Positions 37,386 through 47,657 are shown, numbered from the stretch's first letter. The stretch is 64,000 nt of DNA from Pseudomonas ovata (GCF_003131185.1 NZ_QFFU01000006.1:1-64000); one strand, 5' to 3'. The notes: generated from the letters alone by a model not told the origin. Program-made: numbers and translations.

Positions 37386-39479
37386 TCAGGACAGTGTGTC
37401 GGCCTGAATCGCAGTCAGCGCAATGGTGTGCACGATGTCGTCGACCTGTGCGCCGCGTGGCAGGTCGTTTACCGGCTTGCGCAGGCCCTGCAGCATGGGC
37501 CCCAGGGTGACGCAGTCGGCACTGCGTTGCACCGCCTTGTAAGTGGTGTTGCCGGTGTTCAGGTCGGGGAACACGAACACCGTCGCGCGACCGGCCACCT
37601 GGCTGTCGGGAGCCAGTTGCCGGGCGTCATTCTCGTTGGCGGCTGCATCGTACTGCAGCGGCCCGTCGATCAGCAGGCCACGGCGTGCCTCGCGTGCCAG
37701 CTGGGTGGCTTCGCGCACCTTTTCCACTTCTTCATCGCTGTGGTCGGCATGGCTGCTGGAGTAGCTGATCATGGCCACCCGGGGGGCGATGCCGAAGGCC
37801 TGCGCGGAGTCGGCGCTCTGCAGGGCGATTTCCGCCAATGCCTGCGCGTCGGGGTGCGGGTTCATGATGCAATCGCCGTAGATCAGCACCTGCTCGGGGA
37901 ACAGCATGAAAAACACCGATGACACCAGTTGGCAACCGGGTGCGGTCTTGATCAGTTGCAGGGCCGGGCGAATGGTATTGGCCGTGGAGTGCACCAGGCC
38001 CGAGACCAGGCCATCGACTTCATCAAGCGCCAGCATCATGGTGCCGATCACCACCGGGTCTTCCAGTTGCTGCTCGGCCATCGGCGCATTGAGGCTCTTG
38101 CTCTTGCGCAACTCGACCATGGGCGCGACATAGCGTTCGCGCACCAGATCGGGGTCGATGATCTCCAGGCCCGGTGGCAGGACAATGTCCTGTGCCTTGG
38201 CCACCGCATGAACCTCTTCGGGCCGGGCCAGCAAGACACAGCGGGCAATGCCGCGTGCCTGGCAGATGGCGGCGGCCTGGATGATCAGCGGTTCGCTGCC
38301 TTCGGGCAGCACAATGCGCTTGTTGGCAGCCTGGGCGCGCTGGATCAGTTGATAGCGGAAGACCGCGGGTGAAAGGCGCAGCTCGCGGGGCGTGCCGCAG
38401 CGCTGGTGCAGCCAGTCGGCATCCAGGTGCCCGGCCACGAAGTCGGTGATGATCTGCGCCCGCTCGCGGTCGTCGACCGGAATTTCCTTGTTGAGTTGAT
38501 TGAGACGGTTGGCGGTGTCGTAGGTGCCGGTGGTGACCGCCATGACCGGCAGGCCGGCCTGCAGGGCGCCCTTGCACAGCTCCATGATGCGCGGGTCCGG
38601 TACGATTTCGCTGGTCAGCAGCAGGCCGGCCAGGGGCACGCCGTTCATGCTCGCCAGGCTCACGGCCAGGATGATGTCGTCGCGGTCACCCGGCGTCACC
38701 ACCAGCACCCCGGGCTTGAGCAGGTGCACGGTGTTCACCACGGTGCGCGCACAGATGATGATCTTCGACATGCGCCGTTGTTCGTAATCGCCGGCGTTGA
38801 GTACCTCGGCCCCCAGCAGCTCGGCCACATCGCGGGTGCGCGGGGCGTTGAGGTCGGCCTGGTAGGGAATGCAGCCCAGCAGGCGGAAGTCGCCGCTGCG
38901 CAGCAAGGGCGAATGCTCTTTGAGGCGCGCGGCGAAGTTCTGCATGCTTTCATCGGTGCGCACCTTGTTGAGGATCACCCCCAGCACCTTGGGGTCCTTG
39001 GGACCGCCAAACATTTGTGCCTGCAGCTCGACGCGTCCTGACAGCTCGGTCAGCACTTCGTTTTCCGGCGCCGACACCAGGATGACCTCGGCATCCAGGC
39101 TTTTGGCCAGGTGCAGATTGACCCGTGCCGCGTAGCTGGCGCTGCGCGTGGGCACCATGCCTTCGACGATCAGCACGTCCTTGCCCACCGCCGCTTCCTG
39201 GTAGAGGCTGATGATTTCTTCGAGCAACTCGTCAAGCTGGCCGTCGCCCAGCATGCGTTCGACATGGGCCAGGGCCAGTGGTTTGGGCGGCTTGAGTCCG
39301 TGGGTGCGGGCGATCAGCTCGGTCGAGCGCTCAGGACCGGTATCGCCCGGATGGGGCTGGGCGATGGGCTTGAAAAAACCGACCTTGAGGCCTGCGTGTT
39401 CCAGGGTGCGGACCAGGCCAAGGCTGATGGAGGTCAGGCCCACACCAAAATCTGTGGGCGCAATGAAAAAAGTCTGCAT
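37386..39479 (-). CDS. pta: Phosphate acetyltransferase (long, DRTGG-containing form)
   Basis: Interconverts acetyl-CoA and acetyl phosphate. It has 697 residues from ATG 39479 (MQTFFIAPTDFGVGLTSISL). The N-terminal P-loop-like and central DRTGG domains are regulatory. The C-terminal PTA_PTB domain shows the catalytic blocks VSGLVHSTANTIRPALQLIK and GDCIMNPHPDAQALAEIAL. Length fits the gammaproteobacterial class. No ackA is adjacent in the window. The frame upstream of 39479 is not family-like. Confidence 0.95.
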   Translation of the reverse strand: MQTFFIAPTDFGVGLTSISLGLVRTLEHAGLKVGFFKPIAQPHPGDTGPERSTELIARTHGLKPPKPLALAHVERMLGDGQLDELLEEIISLYQEAAVGKDVLIVEGMVPTRSASYAARVNLHLAKSLDAEVILVSAPENEVLTELSGRVELQAQMFGGPKDPKVLGVILNKVRTDESMQNFAARLKEHSPLLRSGDFRLLGCIPYQADLNAPRTRDVAELLGAEVLNAGDYEQRRMSKIIICARTVVNTVHLLKPGVLVVTPGDRDDIILAVSLASMNGVPLAGLLLTSEIVPDPRIMELCKGALQAGLPVMAVTTGTYDTANRLNQLNKEIPVDDRERAQIITDFVAGHLDADWLHQRCGTPRELRLSPAVFRYQLIQRAQAANKRIVLPEGSEPLIIQAAAICQARGIARCVLLARPEEVHAVAKAQDIVLPPGLEIIDPDLVRERYVAPMVELRKSKSLNAPMAEQQLEDPVVIGTMMLALDEVDGLVSGLVHSTANTIRPALQLIKTAPGCQLVSSVFFMLFPEQVLIYGDCIMNPHPDAQALAEIALQSADSAQAFGIAPRVAMISYSSSHADHSDEEVEKVREATQLAREARRGLLIDGPLQYDAAANENDARQLAPDSQVAGRATVFVFPDLNTGNTTYKAVQRSADCVTLGPMLQGLRKPVNDLPRGAQVDDIVHTIALTAIQADTLS

Positions 39480-39580
39480 GCGGGCTTCCGAAATGAGCAG
39501 TGCAAGGGTCGGCATGGTGCGGCTACAGCGCCTGGCCACCGGCTGACCGTTGAAAACAGGGCGCTGTCTGTGGCAACGCC

Positions 39581-39859
39581 TCAACTGCGCTCAAGACTAT
39601 CGCTATCGATGCCCTTTGCGCACCATCCGCAATCAAAGGGCTGGCCAATTTTTTTCAGGCGCAGCTCTGGGTCCAGCACCCAGGCGCGCGATTGCCAGGG
39701 CGGCTGGTGGCGCAGGTGCTGGGTATGGCCACAGGCCAGGACGGCGACCCAGTGGCCGTCCTCATCCTGGCGCCAGCCGATCAGGGTTGTCGCATGCACA
39801 GGGGCCACCGGTCGGTGTTGCGTTCGCTTTCGGGCGATGGCTTGGTTAGACTTGCCCAT
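39581..39859 (-). CDS. DUF3565 domain protein
   Basis: 92 residues with the DUF3565 pattern IGWRQDEDGHWVAVLACGHT, HLRHQPPWQSRAWVLDPE and a CxxC near the end (FDCGWC). The cysteines and histidines suggest a metal site. Function unknown. It is upstream of pta on the same strand and divergent from slyD, only 30 bp away. Confidence 0.85.
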   Translation of the reverse strand: MGKSNQAIARKRTQHRPVAPVHATTLIGWRQDEDGHWVAVLACGHTQHLRHQPPWQSRAWVLDPELRLKKIGQPFDCGWCAKGIDSDSLERS

Positions 39860-39889
39860 TCATTCATATCAAGCAAAGGTTTTGCCCTC

Positions 39890-40375
39890 ATGCCTATCGC
39901 TGCCAAAAAGGCTGTCTCCATCGACTATACCCTGACCAACGATGCTGGTGAGGTCATCGACAGCTCGTCCGGCGGCGCGCCGCTGGTGTACCTGCACGGT
40001 GCCGGCAACATCATCCCGGGTCTGGAAAAGGCGCTGGAAGGCAAGGACATCGGCGATGAGCTGAACGTTTCCATCGAGCCTGAAGATGCCTACGGTGAGT
40101 ACTCCGCCGAACTGGTCAGCACCCTGAGCCGCAGCATGTTCGAAGGCGTCGACGAGCTCGAAGTTGGCATGCAGTTCCACGCCTCCGGCCCTGATGGCAG
40201 CATGCAGATCGTGACCATCCGCGATCTGGACGGCGACGATGTCACCATCGACGGCAACCACCCTCTGGCCGGCCAGCGCCTGACCTTCCAGGTCAAGGTC
40301 GTGGCGATCCGTGAAGCCAGCGAAGAAGAAATCGCGCATGGCCACGTCCATGGCGAAGGTGGCCATCACCATTGA
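39890..40375 (+). CDS. slyD: FKBP-type peptidyl-prolyl isomerase SlyD
   Basis: 161 residues from ATG 39890 (MPIAAKKAVSIDYTLTNDAG). The FKBP domain is interrupted by the IF chaperone loop, as in SlyD, with GLEKALEGKDIGDELNVSIE and PEDAYGEY. A short His-rich tail (HGHVHGEGGHHH) is suited to nickel binding. It acts in protein folding and nickel delivery. Longer upstream frames are not family-like. Confidence 0.94.
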   Translation: MPIAAKKAVSIDYTLTNDAGEVIDSSSGGAPLVYLHGAGNIIPGLEKALEGKDIGDELNVSIEPEDAYGEYSAELVSTLSRSMFEGVDELEVGMQFHASGPDGSMQIVTIRDLDGDDVTIDGNHPLAGQRLTFQVKVVAIREASEEEIAHGHVHGEGGHHH

Positions 40376-40497
40376 TTTGTGTCCGGCAGCGATCCGCTGC
40401 TAGGCTCGGATAACCGCCAGGGCGTCCAGGCAGGTCTGCATGATATGCAGCTTGCCGGACGCCTTTTTTGCGGCCATGGATCTGAAGGGGGTGAGAC

Positions 40498-40980
40498 ATG
40501 AGTGCTTTTCACGGCATTAAGCTGAACGGGCTGGATGGCAAGGAACTGCCATTGGCGCCGCTCAAGGACAAAGTGGTGCTGGTGGTCAACGTTGCATCCA
40601 AATGCGGCCTGACACCCCAGTACGCCGCACTTGAAAGCCTGTACAAGCAGTACAAGGACCGGGGGTTCAGTGTCCTGGGGCTGCCCTGCAATCAGTTTGC
40701 AGGCCAGGAACCGGGCAATGAGCAGGAGATCCAGTCGTTCTGCGAGCTCAATTACGGCGTGACCTTCCCGCTGGGCGAAAAACTCGACGTCAATGGCCCG
40801 CATCGTCACAAGCTCTATGTGCAACTGGCCGGCGAGGGGGCCGAGTTTCCCGGCGATATCACCTGGAATTTCGAAAAATTCCTGATAGGTCGCAATGGTG
40901 CCGTCATCCACCGGTTTTCGCCGCGTACCAACCCGGATGATCCGGCCATCATTGCGGCGATCGAAAAGGCGCTGGGCTGA
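40498..40980 (+). CDS. Glutathione peroxidase family protein (BtuE-like)
   Basis: 160 residues with the peroxidatic cysteine in VVNVASKCGLTPQY and the conserved LPCNQFAGQEPG and WNFEKFLIGRNG blocks, giving the Cys-Gln-Trp set. Cys replaces selenocysteine. It likely uses thioredoxin or glutathione to reduce peroxides. Its 3' end overlaps the convergent glycosyltransferase gene by 32 bp. Confidence 0.94.
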   Translation: MSAFHGIKLNGLDGKELPLAPLKDKVVLVVNVASKCGLTPQYAALESLYKQYKDRGFSVLGLPCNQFAGQEPGNEQEIQSFCELNYGVTFPLGEKLDVNGPHRHKLYVQLAGEGAEFPGDITWNFEKFLIGRNGAVIHRFSPRTNPDDPAIIAAIEKALG

Positions 40981-42151
40981 TAACCGGTGCTGTACCGGGT
41001 TGGTTGTGTTCAGGCGGGCACACCGCGTACAGCTGCCGCTCGAACTGCTCGATGATGCTGTTCCAGCCCTGGCGGCTGGCGTGTTGCCTGGCATTGAGCC
41101 GCACCCGGCGCAGGGTTTCGCTGTCCTCGAGCAGCCAGCGGGCGGCATCGATGAACGCCTCTTCATCACCGGGCATGGCCAGCGCGCCGTTGTGGCCATG
41201 ACGGATGTGCTGCCCGGCGGCGGCCTCGTCGTAGGCCACCACCGCCAGCCCTGACGCCAGTGCTTCAAGTACCACGTTGCCAAAGGTTTCGGTCAGGCTG
41301 GGAAACAGAAACAGGTCGCCTGAGGCGTAATGGGTCGCCAGCACCTCGCCGCGCTGTATCCCGCAAAAGATCGCCTCTGGCAACTGCGCCTGCAATGTGG
41401 CCCGCTGGGGCCCGTCGCCCACCACGATCAATTTCAGACGATGCTGCGGGTAGCTGTCGCTCAACGCTTCAAAGCTGCTTTTAAGCAGTCCCAGATTCTT
41501 TTCCGATGCCAGCCGGCCAACATGCAGCACGGCGATTTCATCCGCGTGCAGCCCCCAGTGTTCACGCAAGGCCTGGGAGCGTTTTGACGGCGTGAACAAC
41601 TGGCTGTCCACGCCTCGCGACAACAGCTCGACGCGCTCGAAGCCGCGGCGCTCCAGTTCCAGTTTCTGACTGACACTGGGCACCAGCGTGGTCCGCGAAC
41701 GATTGTGAAACCAGCGCAGGTAATGGGTCAGCAGACGCGTCACGAAGCCCATGCCGTACTGCTGGCTGTATTGCGGGAAGTTGGTATGAAAGCCACTGAT
41801 GACCGCAATCCCCAGCCGACGCGCCGCCCGCAATGCCGACAGTCCCAAGGGCCCCTCGGTGGCGATGTACAACACATCGGGCCGGCGTCGCTGCCAGCGC
41901 CGCAGCAACTTGTGCATCGACGCCTGGCCCCATTGCAGGCCCGGATACCCGGGGATCGGCCAGCCACGGCACAGCATCAGATCCTGCGGCGCCTCGGGCG
42001 CCGGCTCATTGCCCTGGCGCGGACGAATCAACTCCACCGTATGCCCGCGCAGCCGTAACCCATCGCACAACCGCCCCAGCGTGTTGGCGACGCCATTGAT
42101 CTCGGGGCCATAGGTTTCAGTGATCAAGGTGACATGCAGGAATGTGCTCAT
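40949..42151 (-). CDS. GT4-family glycosyltransferase
   Basis: 400 residues. The N-terminal acceptor domain starts TLITETYGPEINGVANTLGR, typical of GT4 mannosyl/glucosyltransferases. The C-terminal donor site has VGRLASEKNLGLL and the EX7E motif ETFGNVVLE. Sugar and acceptor are unknown, although such proteins near Pseudomonas stress genes often glycosylate diacylglycerol or cell-surface lipids. It overlaps gpx tail-to-tail. An alternative shorter end is not available. Confidence 0.9.
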   Translation of the reverse strand: MSTFLHVTLITETYGPEINGVANTLGRLCDGLRLRGHTVELIRPRQGNEPAPEAPQDLMLCRGWPIPGYPGLQWGQASMHKLLRRWQRRRPDVLYIATEGPLGLSALRAARRLGIAVISGFHTNFPQYSQQYGMGFVTRLLTHYLRWFHNRSRTTLVPSVSQKLELERRGFERVELLSRGVDSQLFTPSKRSQALREHWGLHADEIAVLHVGRLASEKNLGLLKSSFEALSDSYPQHRLKLIVVGDGPQRATLQAQLPEAIFCGIQRGEVLATHYASGDLFLFPSLTETFGNVVLEALASGLAVVAYDEAAAGQHIRHGHNGALAMPGDEEAFIDAARWLLEDSETLRRVRLNARQHASRQGWNSIIEQFERQLYAVCPPEHNQPGTAPVISPAPFRSPQ

Positions 42152-42460
42152 GAAAACCAGTGTCGGCAGGAAGGGTTGCGGTTGCGTGGCGGTTTTGTGA
42201 TGGGTTTGTGACGCAGAGGGGCGTTAGTCACTGAACAATGTTTTTGCTGAATGGCTCGATTCATGTCAACGAGCCTACAGGGCGAGTTTTAAATGCTCAT
42301 GTCCATGTAGGAATTTTCTGTAATTTTGGTTTAAGCGAACTCAGGTATTGCGGCACAACGCTTTCTGAATAACGTCGGGGGGTATCAGGTTAATCAATCT
42401 GATTATCAGGTTTTCGCGAGTCATGGATTCGTGGGGACACACTCGACACTGTAAGGAAGC
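42152..42460. other. AT-rich intergenic start of accessory islet 1
   Basis: No gene seen. CCTACA at 42275 and TGTAGG at 42306 form a spaced inverted pair, and TGTAGGAATTTTC at 42306 resembles TGTAGGAATATTC upstream of islet 2. AAGGAAGC at 42453-42460 is the ribosome site of the following broken gene. Confidence 0.4.
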
Positions 42461-42889
42461 ATAAAATTAACTTTGACTTTAAAAAGTCGAAACGGATTCG
42501 TTCGGTCTCGATTATTGGATGTATAACATTGGGCCTTTCGTCCATGGCAATGGCGGGCAACTACAGTTCGTCTGTAACGCTGCCGACGGCCCATTCAAAG
42601 GGATATTTATATACTGCCAATATTCCGGTTTCTGGAAGGCCTCCCGCAGGGGGGGCGAATCACTGACGTTAGCTGGACCTGGAATGTGATTGGCTGGCCG
42701 CGAGACTTGGAAGTGCAATTGTGCACAGGACAAAATAATTGCCTCGACGTCTCCCGGCAGCGTTCTGGATCGACACGGTACTTTGCAGGTTATCCTGCGC
42801 AGCAAAAATTCTACTTTTCACTCAGGATAGGACAGTCCGGCCACGTGCCCCTTGCAGGGCAGCAGGGGCGTATCACGGTAAGTTGGTAA
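42461..42889 (+). pseudogene. flhE-like flagellar periplasmic protein, broken by two 1-bp lesions
   Basis: Read-through reconstruction gives a signal peptide (IIGCITLGLSSMAMA) and a mature part with VSWTWNVIGWP, EVQLCTGQNNCLDV and GQQGRITVSW. These align with FlhE (LRVRLCSQSRCVEL...VIVNY). Behind AAGGAAGC the start reads AT-AAA instead of ATG-AAA, a missing G at 42463. A G7 run at 42649-42655 needs six G to keep frame. FlhE is an enterobacterial flagellar periplasmic protein, and here it stands without flagellar genes. Either a decayed gene, a phase-variable one, or assembly error. Confidence 0.65.
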
Positions 42890-42934
42890 CAGGCTTTGGT
42901 AACCCCCCGGCCTCAAGCGCTGGGGGCTATGAGC

Positions 42935-43567
42935 TTACCAATTAGCCATGTCGCGAAATCGCTGCGGCAGTGCATCGTTGAAGTCCAGGATCTTTTCCAG
43001 AATGACTGCCGCTGGCGTGCCTTTCATCAACTCGGACTCATAGAGTTCTGATCGCTGCTTTTGCATGAGTTGCAGGTTTTTCTCGAACCAGGCCGTGGAT
43101 TCGTCATTGACGATTTCGCCTGAGCCGCAATAGCGGATAACAGGGTAATAAGACATATCGACACCTTGCCCATTCAATGAATGATAAGCGTATCCTCTTG
43201 CAAGGTCTGCCGCTTCGGCAGGATCGTTGGCGGCCTTATCCAGCAGGTATTGCCGCCATTCGCTTCCTCTGGGAATTCGTGTATGGGTTTCAAAACTATC
43301 ATGTGCCTGTTCAACGACCTTGGCGCGCGGCCCTTTGCACGTCACGTTGACAAACGGAGAGTCAGTGTCTGCCCGCCTGGAAAACCACATGTGTTCCAAT
43401 CGGATTCCATCAGTGCGCGATGCAGGTGAAGCTTGCGTGACGGCGTGTGGCTTCTCGGACATCAGCCCCTGCAGTATCTGGCTGAAACCGGAGGCCGGGG
43501 AAGTTGGCCTGGCTGTTCCATGACTGACGTGGGTTGTCGATACGGCAGATGATCCATTGACGTTCAT
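42935..43567 (-). CDS. Unknown 210-residue protein, tandem copy 1
   Basis: Starts MNVNGSSAVSTTHVSHGTAR after AGGAATAAATGCC. The first ~50 residues are Ser/Thr/Ala-rich and likely disordered. Then follow VNVTCKGPRAKVV and a conserved helical end (WFEKNLQLMQKQRSELYESE, EKILDFNDALPQRFRDMA). No signal peptide or membrane segment. A paralogue of the same length lies exactly 673 bp upstream. The ends of the two are nearly identical while residues about 60-135 differ. No function recognised. The disordered N-terminus could be a secretion signal. Confidence 0.8.
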   Translation of the reverse strand: MNVNGSSAVSTTHVSHGTARPTSPASGFSQILQGLMSEKPHAVTQASPASRTDGIRLEHMWFSRRADTDSPFVNVTCKGPRAKVVEQAHDSFETHTRIPRGSEWRQYLLDKAANDPAEAADLARGYAYHSLNGQGVDMSYYPVIRYCGSGEIVNDESTAWFEKNLQLMQKQRSELYESELMKGTPAAVILEKILDFNDALPQRFRDMANW

Positions 43568-43607
43568 GGCATTTATTCCTGGGTCTATTCAACGCTCAAA
43601 GAGCAAA

Positions 43608-44240
43608 TTACCAAAAGGCCATGTCGCGAAAACGCTGCGGTTGTGCATCGTTGAAATCCAGGATCTTTTCCAGAATGACTGCCGCTGGTGTGCCTTTCAT
43701 AAGCTCTGACTCATAGAGTTCTGATCGCTGCTTTTGCATGAGTTGCAGGTTTTTCTCGAACCAGGCAGTGGATTCGTCATTGACGATTTCGCCTGTCGCG
43801 CTATAGCGAATGGTCGGGTATTCGGATAAATCAAGGATCTGTCCATTCAATGAGTTAAAGGCATATTTTCTTGCCAGGTCTGCCGCTTCGGCGGGATCGT
43901 TGGCGGCTCTATCCAGCAGGTATTGCCGCCATGCGCTACCTCTCTTGATTCCGGTTCGTGTGTCCGCGTCTTCATGTGTCTTCACGACTACCTTGGCACG
44001 TGGACCTTTGCAGGTCACGTTGACAAACTCGGGTTCAGAATCCGTACGCCTGGAAAACCGCATGTGTTCCAATCGGATTCCATCAGTGCGCGATGCCGGT
44101 GAAGCTTGCGTGACGGCGTGTGGCTTCTCGGACATCATCCCCTGCAATACCTGGCTGAAACCGGAGGCCGGGGAAGTTGGCCTGGCTGTTCCATGGCGGA
44201 CGTAAGTTGTCGATACGGCAGATGATCCATTGACGTTCAT
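43608..44240 (-). CDS. Unknown 210-residue protein, tandem copy 2
   Basis: Same length and architecture as the downstream copy, starting MNVNGSSAVSTTYVRHGTAR behind AGAGGAAATGCC. An in-frame ATG at 44261 adds 7 residues but would occupy the ribosome site. Variable centre: FSRRTDSEPEFVNVTCKGPR, KTHEDADTRTGIKRGSAWRQ. Conserved end WFEKNLQLMQKQRSELYESE. It is the first of the pair in transcription order. Function unknown. Confidence 0.8.
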   Translation of the reverse strand: MNVNGSSAVSTTYVRHGTARPTSPASGFSQVLQGMMSEKPHAVTQASPASRTDGIRLEHMRFSRRTDSEPEFVNVTCKGPRAKVVVKTHEDADTRTGIKRGSAWRQYLLDRAANDPAEAADLARKYAFNSLNGQILDLSEYPTIRYSATGEIVNDESTAWFEKNLQLMQKQRSELYESELMKGTPAAVILEKILDFNDAQPQRFRDMAFW

Positions 44241-44552
44241 GGCATTTCCTCTTGGGTTCACTCAATACCCCAAGAGCAAATTGGATGCCAGGCGTCGCAT
44301 GTAGACCGCCAGAGCCTGTAATAGCGCCAGGGCCGGTCTTGTCAGGCTGTATAAATCGGGAAAGATACAGTGGAATGCAGTCGGCAAGTTTATGCCTGTT
44401 GCGGAAGTGGCTTGCCGGAAAGAGGTATTGAAGACGATAAGTGGTTCGGGTAGTTTTCTTTTTTGTTTGTAGGATATTTCTTTATTTGGTCTTTTAAGTG
44501 GTCTGTTTAATAAAGTAGAGCAAGGGCTGCACGCCCTTGCTCCGTATCACAT
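44241..44552. other. AT-rich region and terminator of cysZ
   Basis: No gene. GAGCAAGGGCTGCACGCCCTTGCTC (44517-44541) is a perfect hairpin downstream of cysZ on the minus strand. GTAGTTTTCTTTTTTGTTTGTAGG (about 44450-44475) resembles a sequence near 56.35 kb. The remainder is presumably the promoter of the tandem unknown genes. Confidence 0.55.
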
Positions 44553-45308
44553 TCAACCCCGCACGCCCGCCACTTCTTGCGCGCCTCGCTCGCGCACCCA
44601 GAACAGCGTCGCCCCGGCCACCGCCGCCGGCATCATGAAAATATTGACGAAGGGCACCAGCAGTGCGGCATACACGCAACCGCCGAAGCTCAGGCTGGCC
44701 CAGCGTTTGGCGCGCAGCCAAGCGAGCATGTCCTGCCAGCTCATCTTGTGGTTGTCGGCCGGGTAGTCGATGTACTGGATCGCCATCATCCACACCCCGA
44801 ACAACAGCCAGAGCGGCGCGGCGATGATATTGACCACCGGGATGAACGACAGGATGAACAGGGCGATCATCCGCGGCAGCATGTAGCCCAGCTTGCGCAG
44901 TTCACGCGACAGGGTGCGCGGGATCATGGCCAGCAGTTCGGCCCAACTGAACGGTGGCGAGTCGTCGATGCCGCGCACCACCGCTTCGACTTTCTCGGAC
45001 AGAAAACCATTGAACGGCGCGGCAATAATGTTGGCCAGCATCGTGAAGGTGAAGAACACCATCAGCAGCACCAGCACCACGAACAGCGGCCAGAGGATAT
45101 AGCTGAGAAAGCTCAGCCAGTGCGGCAGGGTCGGCATGAAGGTGTCGACCCACATACTGAACTGGTGCAGCGACAGATAGACCAGGCCGCTGAACAGCAG
45201 CAGGTTGATGCTCAGGGGCAACAGCACGAACAGGCGCAGGCCCGGACGCATGATCAATTGCAAGCCTTGAACCAGGTATTGCGGGCCGGTGAGGGCAGGT
45301 GCGGGCAT
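44553..45308 (-). CDS. cysZ: CysZ-type sulfate transporter (EI24 domain)
   Basis: 251 residues from ATG 45308 ([20 protein letters not shown]). Several long hydrophobic stretches, and the family blocks [18 protein letters not shown] and [14 protein letters not shown] [19 protein letters not shown]. It mediates sulfate uptake for cysteine synthesis. Longer frames upstream are not family-like. The strong hairpin just after it serves as terminator. Confidence 0.92.
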   Translation of the reverse strand: MPAPALTGPQYLVQGLQLIMRPGLRLFVLLPLSINLLLFSGLVYLSLHQFSMWVDTFMPTLPHWLSFLSYILWPLFVVLVLLMVFFTFTMLANIIAAPFNGFLSEKVEAVVRGIDDSPPFSWAELLAMIPRTLSRELRKLGYMLPRMIALFILSFIPVVNIIAAPLWLLFGVWMMAIQYIDYPADNHKMSWQDMLAWLRAKRWASLSFGGCVYAALLVPFVNIFMMPAAVAGATLFWVRERGAQEVAGVRG

Positions 45309-45570
45309 TATGCTCTCCGAAAGGTGCAGACCGTTTGACCTTACCGGCTTTGGCAGTGCGGTAAAAGGGGCACACACATGACCCTGACCACTCGTTGATA
45401 GCCATTCGCGATTGCTGCGCGCCTGGCGTAAAATGATGCCTCGGCGTTTTGTGCATAGGCGAAGTCTATGAGGTGGATTGTGAAACGAAATTTCCTTAAT
45501 CTTCGCCACCCCGATAGGCTAGCGATCACTTTCCTCACCTAGCCTTCCCACTTCTGATTTGGAGCCCATC

Positions 45571-46170
45571 ATGAGCGTACTGGTCAATAAGCAAGCCCCT
45601 GATTTCGATGCCGCCGCTGTTCTGGGTGACGGTTCGATCGTCGACAGCTTTACCCTGTCTTCGCTGCGCGGTAAATACGTCGTGCTGTTCTTCTGGCCGC
45701 TGGACTTCACCTTTGTCTGCCCGTCGGAAATCATTGCCCACAACAACCGCATCGCCAAGTTCCGCGAGCTGGGTGTTGAAGTGGTCGGCGTGTCCATCGA
45801 CTCGCAGTTCACCCATCACGCCTGGCGCAGCACGCCGGTCGAGAAGGGCGGCATCGGCGAAGTCGAGTTCACCATGGTTGCCGACGTCAAGCACGAGATC
45901 ACTCGCGCCTATGGCATCGAGCACGACGCCGGCGTGGCCCTGCGTGCCTCGTTCCTGATCGACAAGGCCGGTGTGGTTCAGCACCAGGTGGTCAACAACC
46001 TGCCACTGGGCCGTGATGTCGACGAGATGGTCCGTCTGGTCGAAGCGCTGCAGTTCACCGAAGAACACGGCGAAGTCTGCCCTGCCGGCTGGCGTCCGGG
46101 CCAGAAAGGTATGAAGGCCGACGCCCAGGGCGTCGCCGACTACCTGGCCTCCAACGCCACCGCCTTGTAA
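45571..46170 (+). CDS. Typical 2-Cys peroxiredoxin (AhpC/TSA family)
   Basis: 199 residues from ATG 45571 (MSVLVNKQAPDFDAAAVLGD). The peroxidatic Cys lies in FTFVCPSEIIAHNN and the resolving Cys in EVCPAGWRPG. It reduces peroxides at the expense of thioredoxin. It sits 122 bp before trxB on the same strand, so enzyme and reductase could be expressed together. Longer frame from 45559 adds four residues without a better SD (TTGGAGCCC). Confidence 0.95.
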   Translation: MSVLVNKQAPDFDAAAVLGDGSIVDSFTLSSLRGKYVVLFFWPLDFTFVCPSEIIAHNNRIAKFRELGVEVVGVSIDSQFTHHAWRSTPVEKGGIGEVEFTMVADVKHEITRAYGIEHDAGVALRASFLIDKAGVVQHQVVNNLPLGRDVDEMVRLVEALQFTEEHGEVCPAGWRPGQKGMKADAQGVADYLASNATAL

Positions 46171-46268
46171 GGCCTGCGGCTGCGGTAACGACCGCAGCCG
46201 CCCCATTTTGCGATCCGCGCACAGGCTGCGCGGGTCCATCCCGCTAAACCGTTGCGACGTCGGCGTAA

Positions 46269-47255
<987 letters not shown>

Positions 47256-47267
47256 TAGCGTTCCATG

Positions 47268-47305
47268 CCCAACAAAAAACCGGCCTCGGCCGGTTTTTTG
47301 TTGGG
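47268..47305. terminator. Bidirectional terminator between trxB and the HopJ-family gene
   Basis: CCCAACAAAAAACCGGCC TC GGCCGGTTTTTTGTTGGG is a perfect 18-bp palindrome with T6 on each strand. Confidence 0.92.
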
Positions 47306-47318
47306 TCAGGCTTGGCGT

Positions 47319-47657
47319 TTACACGCGCACCAGCGGCTCAGCCTCGAATTTCACGCCGGCCAGGCCATGCTTGATCAAGGCACGAATGTTGGCGTGGTCA
47401 TGGCCTTCAGGCGTGGCCTGAACCGAGCGGTAGTGCTCGCCGAAGGCCAGCAGCGCTTCTTCATCGCTCAGGCCTTCAAGCAGGGCCAGGCCCAGGGTCT
47501 TGCACGAGCCTTCGTTCTGGCCGGCGGCGTTGTCCACCTCACCGTTGCGAAAGGCTTGCGGTTGGTACGCATACCCTTGGGCAATGAACGCCAGGGTGTC
47601 GGCAAAGGCGTGTTGGCCACTGCGCAGGCTGTCGCGCAGGGTGGTCAGGTCAGTCAT
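47319..47657 (-). CDS. HopJ type III effector family protein
   Basis: 112 residues from ATG 47657 (MTDLTTLRDSLRSGQHAFAD). GYAYQPQAFRNGEVDNAAGQ and GSCKTLGLALLEGLSDEEAL match the HopJ family. Despite the name, members are widespread in non-pathogens and probably housekeeping. It overlaps the upstream DUF1244 gene by 8 bp and ends the folM-folE-folX operon, suggesting a link to pterin metabolism. Confidence 0.9.
   Translation of the reverse strand: MTDLTTLRDSLRSGQHAFADTLAFIAQGYAYQPQAFRNGEVDNAAGQNEGSCKTLGLALLEGLSDEEALLAFGEHYRSVQATPEGHDHANIRALIKHGLAGVKFEAEPLVRV

Larger units (their letters stand above)
42935..44280. repeat. 673-bp tandem duplication of an unknown gene
   Basis: Stop and start codons of the two copies are both 673 bp apart, so the duplicated unit is one gene plus its 40-bp gap. 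The flanks (TTACCAA...GCCATGTCGCGAAA and TGGAATGGAACAGCCAGGCC region) are near-identical. The middle has diverged, in a pattern suggesting gene conversion at the ends or selection at the centre. Confidence 0.85.

Noticed and set aside
47319..47657. Type III secretion effector implied by the HopJ name
   Set aside because: The family is common in non-pathogens, and the gene is embedded in a pterin operon with no secretion genes nearby.
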